64,000 nt of DNA from Pigmentiphaga sp. (GTDB lineage: Bacteria; Pseudomonadota; Gammaproteobacteria; Burkholderiales; Burkholderiaceae_B): positions 62,001 to 126,000 of the forward strand of contig JALOAI010000017.1 of NCBI GenBank assembly GCA_023228945.1, written 5' to 3'. This document shows positions 60,909 to 64,000 of this stretch, piece after piece. The position numbers were made by a program, and so were the translations under genes. Within the stretch, counting starts at the first letter, position 1. Each line of letters opens with the position of its first letter. The notes beneath the pieces are model-generated. The model ran no database searches. It was not told where the DNA came from and was given only the letters and a program-made list of their open reading frames with translations.

Positions 60909-62027
60909 TCACAGCCTGATTTCATTGCGCCGGATCAGCGGGCCCCATTGCGCGAGCTCATTGTCGATACGCTGCGCCAACTCGGCAGGCGTACTGCTGC
61001 GCGGCTCAGCCTTTTTGTTTTCGATCGCCTGACGCACTTCAGGCTCGGCCACCGCGTGGACGATGGTCTCGTTAAGTCGTTCAATGATGTCCTGGGCCGT
61101 GCCCGCGGGCGCCAGCACGCCGAACCAGGCAGTACTGGTGAAACCCGGCAAGAACTCCGCTACCGCGGGTACATCCGGCATCCAGTCCAGGCGCTCCGGC
61201 GAGGCCACGGCCAGATAACGGGCCCGTCCGCTCGCCACCATCGCGGTGCCGTCCAGCGGATTCACCCAGGCGGTTTCCACTTCACCGGCCATCACCGCCG
61301 TGCCCAGCGCGCCGCCGCCGCTATAGGGAATATGCAGCACCGACAGGCCGGCCAGCTCGTTGAGAAACTCGCCCGTCAAATGCGACATCGAGCCCGTGCC
61401 CACCGATCCGTAGTTGAGCTTGGCGTCCGGCTGTCGCGCCTCGTCCAGAAACTCTTGAAAGTTCCGCGCCTTCAATTTGTTGGAGCCCACCAAGGCGAGC
61501 GGCACCAGGGCGACGGTCGAGACGGGGACAAAGTCCTTTCGTACATCGTAGGGCACCTCCCTCAGCAGGCTCACGACGGCGCTCGGCGCCGAATTGCCAA
61601 AAATCAGGGTATACCCATCGGGAGCGGCCCGCGCCACCAGCTCGGTGCCGATCGCACCCCCGGCTCCGGGCCGGTTCTCGACGATCACCGGCGTGCCCAG
61701 CTGCCGACTCAAGGATGGCTGCACTGCCCTGGCCAACTGGTCCGTACTGCCCCCGGCCGAATAGGGAACAATCAATCGTATGGGCTTCGACGGCCAGGTT
61801 TCGGCCTTGGCCGCGCCCGCCAGCGCAAGAGCGGCCAGGGCACTCATGCTCCAGGCCGCAACGGCGCCCGCCCGGGGGGAGGTCAGCCGCTTACAGCCGC
61901 CATCGTCAAAACCCGACACCGGCGGAGCCTCGCCCCGCCGAGCCAAGCCCGGCACGCCCTGACCCGCTCGCAGGCCAACCATCATCTGAACAACGCAAAC
62001 GCCTAGACGCGTGGTAAGACGACGCAT
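60909..62027 (-). CDS. Bug/TctC-family substrate-binding protein with long N-terminal leader
   Basis: 372 residues. The mature Bug signatures are KPIRLIVPYSAGGSTDQLAR and VIVENRPGAGGAIGTELVAR. The probable signal-peptide core AAWSMSALAALALAGAAKA begins only near residue 57; about 55 residues come before it. The start at ATG 62027 is well supported by AAGGAG six bases upstream, and I found no ATG or GTG that would give a normal short signal. An extended leader or an N-terminal frameshift relic are both possible. It lies 29 bases after the reductase gene and 8 bases before the SDR start. Confidence 0.88.
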   Translation of the reverse strand: MRRLTTRLGVCVVQMMVGLRAGQGVPGLARRGEAPPVSGFDDGGCKRLTSPRAGAVAAWSMSALAALALAGAAKAETWPSKPIRLIVPYSAGGSTDQLARAVQPSLSRQLGTPVIVENRPGAGGAIGTELVARAAPDGYTLIFGNSAPSAVVSLLREVPYDVRKDFVPVSTVALVPLALVGSNKLKARNFQEFLDEARQPDAKLNYGSVGTGSMSHLTGEFLNELAGLSVLHIPYSGGGALGTAVMAGEVETAWVNPLDGTAMVASGRARYLAVASPERLDWMPDVPAVAEFLPGFTSTAWFGVLAPAGTAQDIIERLNETIVHAVAEPEVRQAIENKKAEPRSSTPAELAQRIDNELAQWGPLIRRNEIRL

Positions 62028-62056
62028 CGATATCTCCTTTTTTCCAAGGTTTCAGG

Positions 62057-62986
62057 TTAGAGATCCAAGGTAAGCACGGGTGAGCGCGAGCCGGAGCAGC
62101 AGACCATGATCGAGCGGTTCTCCTGCTTCTCGGGCTCTGTCAGGAAGAGATCGCGATGGTCGGGAACACCGTCCAGAACGGCCACGCGGCAACTGCCGCA
62201 GATGCCTTCCGAGCAGGCAAAGCCGACGTCCACTCCGGCATTGAGCAGGGCATCCAGCATGGATTCGCCCGCGTCGACATCCAGCGTGACCCCGCGCTTG
62301 GCAAGCCGCAGCTGATAACCGCCATCGCGGGCCACTTCGGTATCCGCCGCGAAATACTCATAGTGCAGGCGTTCGCCCAAGCCCTCACCCAGGCTACGGT
62401 AGCGATCGAGCATGCCTTGCGGGCCGCAGCAATACACGTGGGCATCGCCCGCCGAAGCCAGGATTCGCTCCAGATCCAAGCGCGGCGTTTCGGGCTCGTC
62501 GTCGATCGTCACGCCCGCGGACGGATAGGGTTCCAGGCGATCCAGGAAGGCGCCGCGCGCCCGCGTGCGGACCGCATAATGCAGCTCCCAGGATCGGCCC
62601 AGCGCCTCCAGCCGGGCGATCATCGACAACATGGGTGTAATACCGATACCGCCCGCGATCAACACGCTGTGCGGCGCGTCTTCGACCAGCGGGAAATGAT
62701 TGCGTGGCGCGGAGATCGACACCATGTCTCCCGGCCGCCAGCGTTCGTGGATCGCCCGTGATCCGCCGCGGCTCCCGGGCTCCAGCTGCACCGCGATCTC
62801 ATAACCATCGCGGCGGGCCGGATCGCTCAATAAGGAATAACTCCGCGTCAGCCCCGCTCCAAGCTCGACGTCAATGTGGGCACCCGCGGTAAATGCCGGG
62901 AAGCCGCCGCCGTCGGGCGGCTCCAGCCGGAAGGCGAGGATACCCTCCGCCTCCCAGCGAACCTCGCGTAGCCTTGCCTGCTGCAT
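62057..62986 (-). CDS. VanB/phthalate-dioxygenase-type reductase
   Basis: A 309-residue flavin and 2Fe-2S electron-transfer protein. The FMN/FAD domain has RSYSLLSDPARRDGYEIAVQ (flavin-binding RxYSL), the NAD domain has SVLIAGGIGITPMLSMI, and the C-terminal plant-type ferredoxin has ACSEGICGSCRVAVLDG with a final CC. This is the single-chain reductase layout of the phthalate dioxygenase family. It starts at ATG 62986, six bases after the oxygenase stop. It passes electrons from NAD(P)H to the adjacent oxygenase and could also serve the solitary Rieske oxygenases in the window. Confidence 0.94.
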   Translation of the reverse strand: MQQARLREVRWEAEGILAFRLEPPDGGGFPAFTAGAHIDVELGAGLTRSYSLLSDPARRDGYEIAVQLEPGSRGGSRAIHERWRPGDMVSISAPRNHFPLVEDAPHSVLIAGGIGITPMLSMIARLEALGRSWELHYAVRTRARGAFLDRLEPYPSAGVTIDDEPETPRLDLERILASAGDAHVYCCGPQGMLDRYRSLGEGLGERLHYEYFAADTEVARDGGYQLRLAKRGVTLDVDAGESMLDALLNAGVDVGFACSEGICGSCRVAVLDGVPDHRDLFLTEPEKQENRSIMVCCSGSRSPVLTLDL

Positions 62987-62992
62987 TCGCCA

Positions 62993-64000
62993 TCACTCCT
63001 GCGGCAGCCAGCGCACGGCCTGTTCGAGCTGGGCCTCATAGGCGTGCTCGAGCGAGACTTCGGGCGCATGCAGGAACGAGCCCGAGCGCGCACCCTGATA
63101 GACGGCCGGCTCCTCGGAGCCCGGCGGCAACACGCCCTTGTCGCGCCACGCGCGCGCCGCCATCAGAACACGCCGGCGGGTGCGCGCGATCATCTGATCG
63201 GTCGGCGCCAGATGCTCGAACGCATGATCGGTAATCGACCCCATGCTTTCGGTCACCGCCTGATCCTGGATCGTAATGTTGCCGATCCCGGTGTATTGCT
63301 CTCCGCTGCGCTGGGATTCGCGATCGATACCCCAGTCGTTGTAGGCGCGATCGCGGCATCGCCAACGGCCATACCAATCGGTAGTGTTGGGCTCGTAGAC
63401 GAACTTCTCGTACAAAGGCTCGCCGTTCTTGCGCGTGGAAATATAGGCCGGGTTGCCTTCGTCCACGCCGCCCGAAATATCGAACAGCATGCTGTGATGG
63501 TCGTCCATCGGCACCCAGGCGCGCGCGATCGCCCGCGTCGAGAAACGCGCGTTGGGCGTTTGTGTCCAGAACGGGAACATGAAATGCGCCACGCGCCACG
63601 ACATCTGCCCATCGTCATTGGGGCGAAAACCGCCATACATGGCACCCCAGTCGGTGTTGCGCACTTCGAACTCCGGCGACCGGTTGATCACAGTTGGCCG
63701 CATGGGATGGTCCTCGGGCAGATCGTCGGGACCGAGCATGCCGACGTGCAGGAAGCCGACGTGCGAGGTATCGATGTCGCCTTCCAGCGCCTGCAACCAG
63801 TTGCATTCGCGCTGCAGGCACCAGATCTCGCTATTGGGGATGAGGTTGGCCTCGATCTGGGGTAGCGGCGGTGGCGAAGCCTGGTGGCGCCCCATGTATA
63901 CCCAGACCAGGCCGTTGCGCTCGGCGGTGCGGTAGGCCTTGGCGTGGACGCGCGATTTGAAATCCTGATGCGGAGCCACGTTGGGCATGTCCACACAATG
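62993..64000 (-). CDS. Rieske oxygenase alpha subunit, phthalate 4,5-dioxygenase type (N-terminus beyond window)
   Basis: The C-terminal 335 residues; the gene enters from the right edge. The visible part begins H-C-V-D-M-P-N, which in this family directly follows the second half of the Rieske site, so the cluster ligands lie just outside. The catalytic-iron region EGDIDTSHVGFLHVG (H-x4-H with a nearby Asp) is present. Family blocks RAWVPMDDHHSMLFDISGG and DWGIDRESQRSGEQYTGIGN fit phthalate 4,5-dioxygenase and related enzymes. It is the first visible gene of an operon with reductase, Bug, SDR and LysR genes. The aromatic substrate is not certain. Confidence 0.9.
   Translation of the reverse strand, partial: HCVDMPNVAPHQDFKSRVHAKAYRTAERNGLVWVYMGRHQASPPPLPQIEANLIPNSEIWCLQRECNWLQALEGDIDTSHVGFLHVGMLGPDDLPEDHPMRPTVINRSPEFEVRNTDWGAMYGGFRPNDDGQMSWRVAHFMFPFWTQTPNARFSTRAIARAWVPMDDHHSMLFDISGGVDEGNPAYISTRKNGEPLYEKFVYEPNTTDWYGRWRCRDRAYNDWGIDRESQRSGEQYTGIGNITIQDQAVTESMGSITDHAFEHLAPTDQMIARTRRRVLMAARAWRDKGVLPPGSEEPAVYQGARSGSFLHAPEVSLEHAYEAQLEQAVRWLPQE

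Overview
The window looks like a chromosomal segment from a high-GC betaproteobacterium of the family Alcaligenaceae (Bordetella / Achromobacter / Pusillimonas type). The reasons are the many solo Bug/TctC-type tripartite-tricarboxylate substrate-binding proteins (five here), the hrcA-hemH-grpE-dnaK-dnaJ arrangement facing nadK-recN, the fur/bamE divergent pair, the folE2-dxs-ispA-xseB block, and GC-rich intergenic repeats of the kind common in Burkholderiales. No phage, CRISPR array or intact transposase is visible. Genus is an inference, not something the sequence proves.

Layout. 0-13.6 kb is housekeeping: a truncated polysaccharide deacetylase, dnaE, a LuxR-type regulator, gluQ, rhlE, the osmoregulated periplasmic glucan genes opgGH, tRNA-Pro(GGG) with its own promoter and terminator, and the dTDP-sugar genes rmlB/rmlC. 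13.6-22.3 kb is an accessory catabolic region on the minus strand: a six-gene run (two cyclase-family hydrolases, cupin, Bug protein, SDR, 3-hydroxyacyl-CoA dehydrogenase) preceded by a LysR gene, and a Bug-sulfatase pair. 22.4-26.7 kb holds sbcB, a vanillate-demethylase-like Rieske oxygenase and a divergent GntP-type permease; a 68-bp regulatory module lies upstream of both the Bug-sulfatase pair and the Rieske gene. 26.8-30.4 kb has a ParD/ParE-like toxin-antitoxin pair and small envelope or stress proteins.

30.4-42 kb is the heat-shock and core block: dnaJ, dnaK, grpE with two recognisable sigma-32 promoters, a small acidic protein overlapping hemH, hrcA, nadK, recN, fur, bamE, dapB. 42-53.8 kb continues with murB, yajQ, folE2, dxs, ispA, xseB, a Rieske protein, miaB, phoH-like, ybeY, a DUF423 membrane protein and a MarR regulator. 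53.8-64 kb is a second catabolic region: a lone Bug gene, an IlvD-family dehydratase / Bug / IclR cluster preceded by tandem palindromes, and an operon running in from beyond the right edge (Rieske oxygenase, flavin/2Fe-2S reductase, Bug, SDR, and a LysR regulator with two helix-turn-helix domains).

The least ordinary signals are: (1) a dispersed family of structured repeats, two full-length copies of which show compensatory base changes and end like IS200/IS605 right ends or TnpB guide-RNA scaffolds, with partial copies supplying the TGA stop codon of three genes; (2) a 75-bp unit repeated four times in frame at the 5' end of ispA, apparently related to a 75-76-bp intergenic repeat elsewhere in the window; (3) the 68-bp duplicated regulatory module; (4) the double-HTH LysR protein; (5) enzymes with altered key motifs, namely a sulfatase with Cys-Ser-Thr-Thr-Arg and a cyclase with Asn in place of the metal-binding Asp.
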